DNA from: Verrucomicrobiales bacterium
GTDB taxonomy: Bacteria; Verrucomicrobiota; Verrucomicrobiia; Limisphaerales; CANJXF01
DNA: 64,000 nucleotides
Reading direction: 5' to 3'
NCBI GenBank assembly: GCA_947478865.1
Contig: CANJXF010000015.1
Location: 1 to 64,000 of the forward strand
Shown here: positions 8,703 through 16,141 of the stretch, one piece after another
Layout of the letters: each line of letters opens with the position of its first letter
Position numbering within the stretch: the first letter of the stretch is position 1
The notes under the pieces: model-generated
Seen by the model: only the letters and a program-made list of their open reading frames with translations
What the model was told of the DNA's origin: nothing
The model's database searches: none
Made by a program: the position numbers and the translations under genes

Positions 8703-10688
8703 TTAGGCAACTGCGGTCAGAGCAATGGATTTCGGCGCCGAGAATAGCGCACGCACTTGTGCCACTGTGTTTTCAGCCGTTAACCCATGTTTCTCGCGAA
8801 GATAATCCACGGTCGAAGCGTGCTCGATAAAAACATCCGGCCAACCAATGCGTACGACCGGCGTGGCGATTCGCTTATCTGCGAGCGCCTCCAGAACCGA
8901 ACTTCCGTAACCGCCCATTAACGCGTGATCTTCCAAGGTCACCACCAGGTCGGCGGCACGTGAGAAAAATTCCGTGCAGGCGGCGTCAATCGGTTTGGTG
9001 AAACGCGGATTGATCACTGCGCAATCAAAGCCGTCGGCGGCGAGTTGTTCGGCAGCTTTTTTGGCGACAGAGAGCATGTTGCCCAAGCCAAACAGCGCGA
9101 TTTTGCGGCCTTTGGTGTTGGCAAAATTTTGCACGACTTCGGCTTTGCCGACTTCGATAAGCTTCGGCTGATCTTTGACGGGAACGCCTTCCCCTGCCCC
9201 GCGCGGATAGCGGATGAAGGTCGGGTGATTGACATGAGTCGCCGTGAACATCATGTCTTGTAACTCATCTTCGTTGGCGGGTGCCATGGCGATGACATTG
9301 GGCAGGCAACGCAGATAGGAGATGTCGAACAGGCCGTGATGCGTCGGTCCGTCGTTTGCGGAAAGACCTGCGCGATCCATGCAGAAGATCACCGGCAAAT
9401 CCTGCAGGCAAACGTCGTGATGAATGCAATCGTATGCCCGCTGCAGAAAGGTGGAATAAATCGCCACGACCGGGCGAAAACCCATCGTCGCCATGCCCGC
9501 CGCGAAAATAACTCCATGCTCCTCGGCAATGCCCACGTCGTAGTAGCGATTCGGCATCGCTTTTTCCAAGTATTTCAAGCCGGTGCCAGTCGGCATTGCC
9601 GCAGTAATCCCGACGACGGAATTATCTTTTTGGCAAAGTTTGACCATGGTTTGGCCGAAGACGTCCTGGTAATTCGGAGGCGTTCCGGCTTTGGGCGCTG
9701 GCGTTGCACCGGTCTTTGCGTCGTAAGGCCCGAGCCCATGGAATTTCTCGGGTTGGTTCAATGCGGCTTCAAATCCTTTGCCCTTTTTCGTGAGAACGTG
9801 AATGACGATCGGCATCTCGCACGTCTTGGCGAATTCCATCACGCTGACCAGCAATGGCAAGTCGTGTCCGTCGATCGGCCCGAAGTAACGGATGCCGAGT
9901 TCTTCAAAAATCAAACTGCTACCCGCTCCGCCGCGTCCATCGGACAAGTCTTTGTCCATGTTCGGCGTGAGCGCGACGTCAGAGAGGACCCCTTTCAACG
10001 CCTCTTCCGCTTTTTGACCAAGCTTGAGCGCGAGCTCACCTTTGGATCCCCATTTTTTCAACCAACGCTCGAAGTCGCTGTGCATCCGGTTGTAACGCGG
10101 ATTGGTGATGAGCTTGTTCAGGTAGCTCGAAATCGCCCCGACATTTTTTGCGATGCTCCATTCGTTGTCGTTAAGAATGCCGATGAATTTTTTCGTGGTG
10201 TGCGCAATATTGTTGAGCGCTTCAAAAGAAATCCCGTTAGTCAATGCAGCATCGCCGAAAATACAAACAACATTTTCGTCTGTGCCCTTTTGATCGCGTG
10301 CCGCGCACATACCGAGGGCCGCGGACAGAGCCGTGCCGGCGTGACCTGCGCCAAAGCAATCGTGTTCACTCTCGGAGCGCAGGGCGAAACCATTGAGCCC
10401 GTTCGTCGTGCGAATGGTGTGAAAACGATCTTTGCGGCCCGTCAACAGTTTGTGGACATAAACCTGGTGGCTGACGTCCCAAACAAATTTATCGTGCGGC
10501 GTGGAAAAAACCTTGTGCAGTGCAATGGTCAACTCAACCACGCCAAGGTTCGGCCCAAGGTGACCGCCGTTGGTGGAGAGTTTGGTGATAAGTTCATGAC
10601 GCACTTCTTCCGCTAATTCCTCCAATTGCGGCATCGTGAGTTTTTTTACGTGGGACGGTTGATCAACCATTTCAAGATAACGGCTCAT
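8703..10688 (-). CDS. dxs: 1-deoxy-D-xylulose-5-phosphate synthase
   Basis: This 661-aa ThDP enzyme condenses pyruvate and glyceraldehyde-3-phosphate, the first step of the MEP isoprenoid pathway. Three domains are visible: an N-terminal ThDP domain (HDKFVWDVSHQVYVHKLLTGR; GAGHAGTALSAALGMC), a central pyrimidine domain with RYYDVGIAEEHGV (catalytic Glu) and a C-terminal transketolase domain. The ThDP metal motif reads FGDAALTNG ... NDNEWSI, so the usual GDG is GDA. It lies 30 bp downstream of xseB on the same strand, a common bacterial pairing for isoprenoid operons. No ispA-type prenyl transferase is present between them. Confidence 0.95.
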   Translation of the reverse strand: MSRYLEMVDQPSHVKKLTMPQLEELAEEVRHELITKLSTNGGHLGPNLGVVELTIALHKVFSTPHDKFVWDVSHQVYVHKLLTGRKDRFHTIRTTNGLNGFALRSESEHDCFGAGHAGTALSAALGMCAARDQKGTDENVVCIFGDAALTNGISFEALNNIAHTTKKFIGILNDNEWSIAKNVGAISSYLNKLITNPRYNRMHSDFERWLKKWGSKGELALKLGQKAEEALKGVLSDVALTPNMDKDLSDGRGGAGSSLIFEELGIRYFGPIDGHDLPLLVSVMEFAKTCEMPIVIHVLTKKGKGFEAALNQPEKFHGLGPYDAKTGATPAPKAGTPPNYQDVFGQTMVKLCQKDNSVVGITAAMPTGTGLKYLEKAMPNRYYDVGIAEEHGVIFAAGMATMGFRPVVAIYSTFLQRAYDCIHHDVCLQDLPVIFCMDRAGLSANDGPTHHGLFDISYLRCLPNVIAMAPANEDELQDMMFTATHVNHPTFIRYPRGAGEGVPVKDQPKLIEVGKAEVVQNFANTKGRKIALFGLGNMLSVAKKAAEQLAADGFDCAVINPRFTKPIDAACTEFFSRAADLVVTLEDHALMGGYGSSVLEALADKRIATPVVRIGWPDVFIEHASTVDYLREKHGLTAENTVAQVRALFSAPKSIALTAVA

Positions 10689-10718
10689 AATTTAGGTTTG
10701 AAGTGTGGGACAGAAAAA

Positions 10719-10988
10719 TTATTCGTGAACCGGTTCGCCAGAGAGCTGTGTCGGTTTTAAAATCAGGTTGCCTGCGGCATTTTTTTCCAATTCCTGAATC
10801 TTCAATTCCGCTTCGGACAACTTGGTCTGGCAGACTTGGACCAGCCGGGTTCCTTCTTCGAAACGGACCAGCAATGTTTCCAAGGGCAAATCCTCCGCTT
10901 CCATCGATTCAACGATGGACTCGAGTTTTTTCAGCGCCTCTTCAAAAGGCAAATCCTGATTGCCGCCGTTTTTGGCAGGTTTCGACAT
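10719..10988 (-). CDS. xseB: Exodeoxyribonuclease VII small subunit
   Basis: This 89-aa acidic, helical protein has the XseB signature LPFEEALKKLESIVE-x-ME, then LPLE-x-LL-x-RFEEG, then CQTKLSEAE. It forms the multi-copy small subunit that supports XseA in degrading single-stranded DNA. xseA is not in this window. It is the first gene of a likely two-gene unit with dxs. Confidence 0.93.
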   Translation of the reverse strand: MSKPAKNGGNQDLPFEEALKKLESIVESMEAEDLPLETLLVRFEEGTRLVQVCQTKLSEAELKIQELEKNAAGNLILKPTQLSGEPVHE

Positions 10989-11165
10989 TAAGCGAACTTA
11001 GATGAATCCATTGAACACGTCTAGTGCGTTGTCAGCATTCTGAAATAGAGAGTTGAGGTTTCGATCCCACGTTAACAGCCAGCATATTGAGGTTCTAGCC
11101 CCCGCAAAAATGCATATATCAAAGCTAGGCGAAACCAGGATTTCATCTTCTGCACGCCAATCCGC

Positions 11166-12092
11166 CTAGTTGAAGGCGCTGCTTACAAGCCGACCGTCCA
11201 TTGGAGAAATCGGTTTGACATCGAGAAGCCAAAGCGCAGTCGCCGCAGTGTCGCAGGTGTTGACCGGCACAGGGATTTTAAAGCCTTTTTTGACACCTTT
11301 ACCCCATGCTATCCACGGAATGTGCATGTCTGCTGGAAGACCTCCACTGTGCCCGCGATCATGACCGCCGTGATCAGCGCTGATGATAATCACGCTCGTT
11401 TCTGCAATGCCGGAAATGCGAATCGCTTTCAAGACGACTCTCAAACCTGCATCCGTGTCGGCAAACGCTTTGCGTTGCTCCGGCGAGCCCCAGCCATATT
11501 TGTGACCGACGGTATCTGGATCGGTGAAATGAATGAACGAGAGGACCGGTTTCTTTTTTACAATGTAATCGGCAGCATCGTTAGCAACGATTGCAGCAAA
11601 AACGTTGCCCTCCTTTTTCATTTCCGCACCGCCGCTATCGCTTTTGGAAACAACGACTGCCGCCGCGCGATTCAAATTAAATTCATCCACGGTCCCAGGT
11701 TGGAGAAGATGGCGGAATTTCTCTTTGCCCACGAACATGGCGGTGGATAAGCCCGCCTGCTTCGCCGCTCCGAAAACAGTCGGCACCTGCACGATGCCAT
11801 TGCTAGGCGTCCAGTTATTCCAGAGAATCTTATGCTTTTCCGCACGCACGCCGGTCAGCATAGAGGTGTGCGCTGGCAGGGTGAGGCTGGGCGTGATGGT
11901 CTCGGCCACCCAAGTGTGCGATCCCTCTTCGACAAGCTGTTTGAGCACGGGCATTTCACTCTTCTGAATCTCGTCGGGATTCCCACCATCAATGCTGATA
12001 ATGAAAACATGTTCCGCACGGGGCGCCGCGAGAAGAGGAACGGCAAAACAGACGCAAATTAGAACAATGAGACGGCGAATGAAATTAATCAT
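11166..12092 (-). CDS. ENPP-type (alkaline phosphatase superfamily) phosphodiesterase
   Basis: This 308-aa exported enzyme has a hydrophobic leader at residues 5-22 ending in LLAAPRA. It has alkaline-phosphatase-superfamily metal ligands: D35 (IISIDGG), the probable nucleophile T71 (SLTLPAHTSMLTG), the HFTDPDTVGHKYGW motif (Asp/His ligands) and SADHGGHDRGHSGG near the C-terminus. The spacing fits nucleotide pyrophosphatase/phosphodiesterases rather than sulfatases. The substrate cannot be told from sequence. Its upstream side is the left border of the island, so its promoter region may have been altered by the integration. Confidence 0.85.
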   Translation of the reverse strand: MINFIRRLIVLICVCFAVPLLAAPRAEHVFIISIDGGNPDEIQKSEMPVLKQLVEEGSHTWVAETITPSLTLPAHTSMLTGVRAEKHKILWNNWTPSNGIVQVPTVFGAAKQAGLSTAMFVGKEKFRHLLQPGTVDEFNLNRAAAVVVSKSDSGGAEMKKEGNVFAAIVANDAADYIVKKKPVLSFIHFTDPDTVGHKYGWGSPEQRKAFADTDAGLRVVLKAIRISGIAETSVIIISADHGGHDRGHSGGLPADMHIPWIAWGKGVKKGFKIPVPVNTCDTAATALWLLDVKPISPMDGRLVSSAFN

Positions 12093-12232
12093 GATTCGCC
12101 ATACTGTTGCGAAGTTATCGCGGGCTGATCAAGAAAAGTTTAAGGGCAATTCGGAATTCAGAAGCTCCCAACGAGAGCGAAACCGTCCTCGCGGTGCGCA
12201 GCACCAACGATTTTTCTCAACAATCTTCAAGA

Positions 12233-12257
12233 TGGTGGAGGCGCCGGGAATTGAACC
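12233..12257 (+). repeat. attL: Distal attachment site (copy of ssrA 3' end)
   Basis: This is a 25-bp exact match to 44315-44339, the T-arm and acceptor end of the tmRNA read on the minus strand. No other tRNA-like structure surrounds it, so it is the displaced 3' fragment of the pre-integration ssrA gene. It diverges at 12258 (T against C in ssrA), which marks the inner island border. Confidence 0.92.
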
Positions 12258-12498
12258 TTGTTAGAGTGCCATTTCGAAAACTCTCAATACCCCAGCAAAA
12301 CGGCGTTGTTGTTGATGTAAGCGGCATCACGGTCAAAGCTTACACACACGAGACTACGCGGCACGTGAAAAAATACTTTCAGAAATTTTCATAAAACCTA
12401 GCGGGTGATTTAAAGCGGTAACCACCCCATTTTTTTACGATTGGCTTGTCAGCAGCAGCCGGTGCCCGCAACGTGTTTAAACCGACTCGTGAACGCTG

Positions 12499-12939
12499 AT
12501 GAAAACAAGCTCCGATTACTTCACAGACAATTATTCGCTGAAAGATTTCATGCTCGATCATGGCATCATCCCCATTGGCGCGCATCAGCACATTGCGGAG
12601 ACTTTCTCCAGGGCAGGAGCCACGGTGTTTTTTGTTGAGAACTCGATCGGCTCGATCTGGACGGTGAAGGTGGCGAGAACTGGGCGCTTCGATTTCGAAA
12701 GTTTGGCGACGGCAGCATTCGTTCGAACCTTCTTGGCTGACGCTGGCATTCGCGTAAGACGCGAAGAACCGTTTCTGGTTCGCAAGGGCCAACGGATGCA
12801 AATCATTTTCGTTCACCTGACGCAGGACTGCTATGAGCGAATAACATTTGCTCGTATCCGTGAGGGCAGAGTAGTTCCCTGTTTCAAGAGATTTCGACCA
12901 CAACTTACGCATGAAACACAACGACATCGTTCGATATGA
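12499..12939 (+). CDS. Hypothetical protein, first of a paralogous pair
   Basis: This 146-aa protein of no recognised family is the first gene inside the left island border. It shares a pattern with the next gene: a Y/F-x-LKDFM-x-x-x-GI start, a FFVE/FYVE strand near residue 45, an R-x-L/V-x-x-x-GIRV-x-x-EEP block near residue 85 and a final strand I-x-FVH/FVY. The fold is probably a small alpha/beta domain. It overlaps the next gene by 29 bp, so the two are probably co-expressed. No signal peptide or membrane segment is seen. Confidence 0.6.
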   Translation: MKTSSDYFTDNYSLKDFMLDHGIIPIGAHQHIAETFSRAGATVFFVENSIGSIWTVKVARTGRFDFESLATAAFVRTFLADAGIRVRREEPFLVRKGQRMQIIFVHLTQDCYERITFARIREGRVVPCFKRFRPQLTHETQRHRSI

Positions 12940-13342
12940 AGACTTCGATTTGAAGGATTTCATGGTGCGCGAAGGAATTTCCGCCTGGCCCACGGTTCAT
13001 GACAAAATTTTTGCGTTGGTCAGTGAGGTTTTCTCGCCTGTATTTTATGTTGAGCGCCGCGCTCGCGACGGACACTGGGAAATTGCAGTTGGATTTCCTA
13101 TTGGAGATGTGTGGGAGCTTGAGCGGAGAAAAATACGGCTGCGTCGTGTTCTAAGACTCGGCGGGATCAGAGTTGGGCACGAAGAGCCAGTAGTTTTACC
13201 CGGCGCACAGGATGTTGGTATTTACTTCGTCTACACCGGAGGCGAACGCGGTCTGCGGGTGTCCTATTTACGAATGCAAAATGGAGTTTTTGAAAAGTGC
13301 CGTGAGGAACTCAGGTTTCCAGCAGCTCAACAGGCTTCGTAA
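12911..13342 (+). CDS. Hypothetical protein, second of a paralogous pair
   Basis: This 143-aa protein is a diverged paralogue of the preceding gene product. Shared positions include LKDFMV-x-x-GI at residues 13-23, FYVE near 46, GGIRVGHEEP near 88 and a GIYFVYTGG strand near 108. The pair probably arose by tandem duplication. No catalytic motif is evident. Its neighbour on the opposite strand is a receiver-like protein, but nothing in the sequence links them functionally. Confidence 0.6.
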   Translation: MKHNDIVRYEDFDLKDFMVREGISAWPTVHDKIFALVSEVFSPVFYVERRARDGHWEIAVGFPIGDVWELERRKIRLRRVLRLGGIRVGHEEPVVLPGAQDVGIYFVYTGGERGLRVSYLRMQNGVFEKCREELRFPAAQQAS

Positions 13343-13509
13343 GACGGCGCAAATTCTCCATTCCGGCTTGCAGCAACTTTGTAGACATCCCCGTCAACTC
13401 CGCTTTGAAGCCAACTTACCGAGGGCATGGGTGGCTCTGGAATTGCCCTAACGTCGGCAAACGGGACTGAATGGAGTCCGCAAACTACCGGGACTGCCGC
13501 TGGACTCAA
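13327..13509 (-). pseudogene. Possible C-terminal fragment of a receiver-like gene
   Basis: A short open frame ends with GVDGDVYKVAASRNGEF, which resembles GADWDVYNAGANGSDW from the intact receiver-like gene at 13558-13980. The matching DNA (GTAGACATCCC followed by GTCA) occurs in both places. It may be the tail of a duplicated and decayed copy. The similarity covers only about 15 residues, so this is weak. Confidence 0.25.
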
Positions 13510-13557
13510 TGGAGTGGCATTCGGGTGAAAACATCCCGAAAATCGACGTGCATCATC

Positions 13558-13980
13558 TCACACGCTACCATCTCTCTGCACCAGAGCGCGAGCTATGTTT
13601 AGCCAGCCGTCAATCCAATCAGAACCGTTTGCACCAGCGTTGTAGACATCCCAGTCAGCGCCTATCAACGCCTGGCTCATCGCGGCACGACAATCAGCAG
13701 CGCTGCTGTGAACCAGAATCGGAAAACTTGGTTTATGGCGCGCCAAATACTTTGCGACATCCAGTCCACAACCTGCCTTCGTGCCGTCCGCGAGATCAGC
13801 CAAATCGTGATCGAGCGAGGCGAGAACCACGCCGTCAATGCACTCTGGCAGTTCACGAATCATCTGGTGTGCTGAGTTCCAAAGTATGAGTCGAAACCCT
13901 GGCCCAAGCTCCGACACTGCTTGGCGAAAGCGCTCGATTCGAACAGACGAATCTTCAAGAATGATTACGTTGTTTTTCAT
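13558..13980 (-). CDS. Receiver-like protein (cREC type)
   Basis: This 140-aa single-domain protein resembles the atypical 'cyclic-phosphate-processing' receiver family. It starts NNVIILEDSSVRIERF, with an acidic patch E9-D10. The segment LASLDHDLADLADGT-x-AGCGLDVAKYL contains the phospho-acceptor-like Asp. The segment FPILVHSSAADCRAAM replaces the usual T/S-K end of a receiver. No output domain or kinase partner is adjacent. In this family the role is thought to be nucleotide or RNA-end processing rather than two-component signalling, but that is not proven here. Confidence 0.65.
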   Translation of the reverse strand: MKNNVIILEDSSVRIERFRQAVSELGPGFRLILWNSAHQMIRELPECIDGVVLASLDHDLADLADGTKAGCGLDVAKYLARHKPSFPILVHSSAADCRAAMSQALIGADWDVYNAGANGSDWIDGWLNIARALVQRDGSV

Positions 13981-14055
13981 AGGATGGTAACAATAGACAA
14001 CAACACACCATTTCTTCTCAAATGGTTAGAAAAGCGCGCTTACCTTCGTTCACGA

Positions 14056-15288
14056 TTACTTCAAGTTTATAGGCACGTCGAAGACCAGCACACTTATCAT
14101 CAAATCCCTATTGGGGTCATCGCGGTGATGAAAAATAAACCTGAAACCTGTTTCGTTTTTGTATTCAAAAACCTGGCGTCTGAAATTCGCATGCTTCTTC
14201 GCAACGCCGGGTATTTGGGACAGAACATTGGTCAAATCTTTATTGCGGTTGAACAAAATGATGGCTGTTTTTGTGTCACGCCAGGCAGCATATCCGAGAA
14301 GCTGGTTGATAGTATCGGTAAAAACCTCTGCCCCTTTCCAAATTTTACATTCGCCGATAAAAATATTCTTCCCGTGTTCACGGATCAAAATGTCGGTCTT
14401 GCCATCAAAATTAAAGGTCTCCCCAGTACTACGACCCTGGTAATGGCCATTTAGCTGAACGAGGATGTGCGTCCGTAGGTCTTCCTCGCCCATCATACTG
14501 AATGCTTTTGGGCTTCGTTCCATCACCACGCTCATATCGGAGATGACAGAGAGAATGTGCTCGTATTGCTCTAACTCTAATCTCGGCTCAGGGTTAAGCT
14601 GCGCCTTCGTTGGAGAAACCAATGGCAGGTTCTTGCGAATGACCGGAGCGTAAGAAGTAATCTTCTCGCGAGCTTTAATCGGAAAGCCCAAGCTCTCTAC
14701 TAAGCCTTTATCTTTGAGAAATTTTTCCAATCTTCGATCCAGTCGATCGCGAATCTTTTGAACAATCCGAGTGTTGAAAGAATTCACTTCTTCAGAACCC
14801 CATTGAACATACTTTTCCACCAGTTCAATGTCGCGATCGAACGAGGCGCGCATGGCGACTTGATCGTGATCCGTCCGCGCATAATAAAACCTGATTTCCT
14901 GGCGCACAATCTTAGCCCTGGGTAATCCAGTGCTGAAAGTCGATGGGCGCAACATGAGAATCCGCTCGTCCCCCTCGAAGGGAACAACGAACTCGGCAAA
15001 CGTCCCAGGAATAATTAGTGGTTCGGTGCTCATTCTCAATCCGTATTGAGGTTGGCCCGTCACATCAATTTTGGTATCACCGTTCCTTCCAATAAACGTT
15101 TGTTCGCGATGAAGGATAATGGGATCAAGTCGGTGCTTGGCCTCAATCGCATCTGCCAAATCAGTCCGTATTACACCCAACAGGTAGTCGCTCGTGAATT
15201 CGTCGATTTCGACTGAAATTTGGCGCTCACACCGGCTCAAGAAATCTGATAGCGCGGCGTCTGAGAATAAAAGTTTGCGGTCACTCAT
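14056..15288 (-). CDS. PD-(D/E)XK nuclease-like protein of unknown role
   Basis: This 410-aa cytoplasmic protein has a helical N-terminal region of about 270 residues and a C-terminal restriction-endonuclease-like core. The core reads TFNFDGKTDILIREHGKNIFIGECKIWKG, where the Asp of KTDILI and the Glu-Cys-Lys of GECK fit the D...E-x-K active site. DTINQLLGYAAWRDTK follows, and the C-terminus ends in the beta strand VLVFDVPI. The nuclease assignment rests on this motif. It sits alone between the receiver-like gene and a resolvase in the island, so a defence function is plausible but only inferred from location and fold. Confidence 0.7.
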   Translation of the reverse strand: MSDRKLLFSDAALSDFLSRCERQISVEIDEFTSDYLLGVIRTDLADAIEAKHRLDPIILHREQTFIGRNGDTKIDVTGQPQYGLRMSTEPLIIPGTFAEFVVPFEGDERILMLRPSTFSTGLPRAKIVRQEIRFYYARTDHDQVAMRASFDRDIELVEKYVQWGSEEVNSFNTRIVQKIRDRLDRRLEKFLKDKGLVESLGFPIKAREKITSYAPVIRKNLPLVSPTKAQLNPEPRLELEQYEHILSVISDMSVVMERSPKAFSMMGEEDLRTHILVQLNGHYQGRSTGETFNFDGKTDILIREHGKNIFIGECKIWKGAEVFTDTINQLLGYAAWRDTKTAIILFNRNKDLTNVLSQIPGVAKKHANFRRQVFEYKNETGFRFIFHHRDDPNRDLMISVLVFDVPINLK

Positions 15289-15364
15289 GCGATTTCTGCC
15301 ACGACCATAACGAGCTTCTTAATGGTGTCCAGCACGGCTTCCCGAAATGAATTCGAGCTTCTGT

Positions 15365-15967
15365 CTACAATGTTGTTGGCGATGGGGGGATTGACACCCA
15401 CCGATACAATGTCGGCCTCGATATGCCCAGAGTCGAACAGATGTCAGGGATCGTCATTTTTCGATCTGCAAAAAGATTCTTCGCGGTCTGAACCTTTGGA
15501 TTGCTGCTGGAAAGTGGCTTTCGTCCACCGAGGCGACCACGAGCACGCGCCGCGCATAATCCCGCCCGCGTCCGCTCTTGGATCAGCCTTCGTTCAAACT
15601 GTGCCAAGGCACTGAAGACGTGAAAAATCAACTCGCCGCTCGCAGAACTCGTGTCGATCGCGCCATCACTAACTGACTTGAATGCAATGCCACGATCGCG
15701 AAGCTGTTCCACCAGGTCGATCAAGTCCCTGAGACTCCGGCCAAGTCGATCCAGTCTCCAAACAAGCAGGGTGTCACCTTTCTTTAACTCTCGCAGGCAC
15801 GCATTTAACCCCGGTCTCTCCGACTTCGAACCAGAGACTTTGTCGTGGAAAATATTTTTGGGTGAACACCCGGCTTTCTTCAATGCGTCTGTTTGAAGAT
15901 GTAACTCCTGAGCGTTCGTCGACACTCTGGTATATCCGACTAACCGGCCCAGTGATTTTTCGTTCAT
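15365..15967 (-). CDS. Serine recombinase (resolvase/invertase family)
   Basis: This 200-aa site-specific recombinase has the catalytic serine in GYTRVSTNAQE near residue 17. VWRLDRLGRSLRDLIDLVE contains the conserved arginines, and GELIFHVFSALAQFERRLIQERTRAGL matches the E-helix of Hin/Tn3-type enzymes. The C-terminal helix-turn-helix is IPDICSTLGISRPTLYRWV. It is intact and of normal length. A near-palindrome just upstream of its start may be its binding site. It could resolve cointegrates or invert a segment, but no transposase partner is present. Confidence 0.92.
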   Translation of the reverse strand: MNEKSLGRLVGYTRVSTNAQELHLQTDALKKAGCSPKNIFHDKVSGSKSERPGLNACLRELKKGDTLLVWRLDRLGRSLRDLIDLVEQLRDRGIAFKSVSDGAIDTSSASGELIFHVFSALAQFERRLIQERTRAGLCAARARGRLGGRKPLSSSNPKVQTAKNLFADRKMTIPDICSTLGISRPTLYRWVSIPPSPTTL

Positions 15968-15969
15968 GT

Positions 15970-15992
15970 CTCAATTTGTATACAATTTTGAG
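15970..15992. promoter_or_regulatory. Palindrome upstream of the resolvase gene
   Basis: CTCAATTTGTATACAATTTTGAG is a near-perfect inverted repeat centred on GTATAC, starting 3 bp before the resolvase ATG. It has the size and symmetry of a resolvase subsite or operator, so autoregulation is plausible. ATTTGTATACAA also occurs near 44260 beside the integrase. Confidence 0.45.
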
Positions 15993-16141
15993 TTGATGAG
16001 TCAATGATAAGTGAGACGAGTTTATGAGATTTTAAATCAGAGGCAGACCCTGGATTAAAACGTCGCGGTGTGAGTGTCTTATCTAACGGTCGTTTTATGA
16101 GACGGTATGTTCGCCCGTTGGATATAATCACCTCTCGAAAA

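Noticed and set aside
12233-12257. Possible tRNA gene at the left border
   Set aside because: Only the T-arm and acceptor end are present; no D-arm or anticodon stem lies beside it, so it is the duplicated ssrA end.
12107-12394. Open frame of 95 codons across the left attachment site
   Set aside because: It spans the recombination core and has no family pattern; it is a chance frame.
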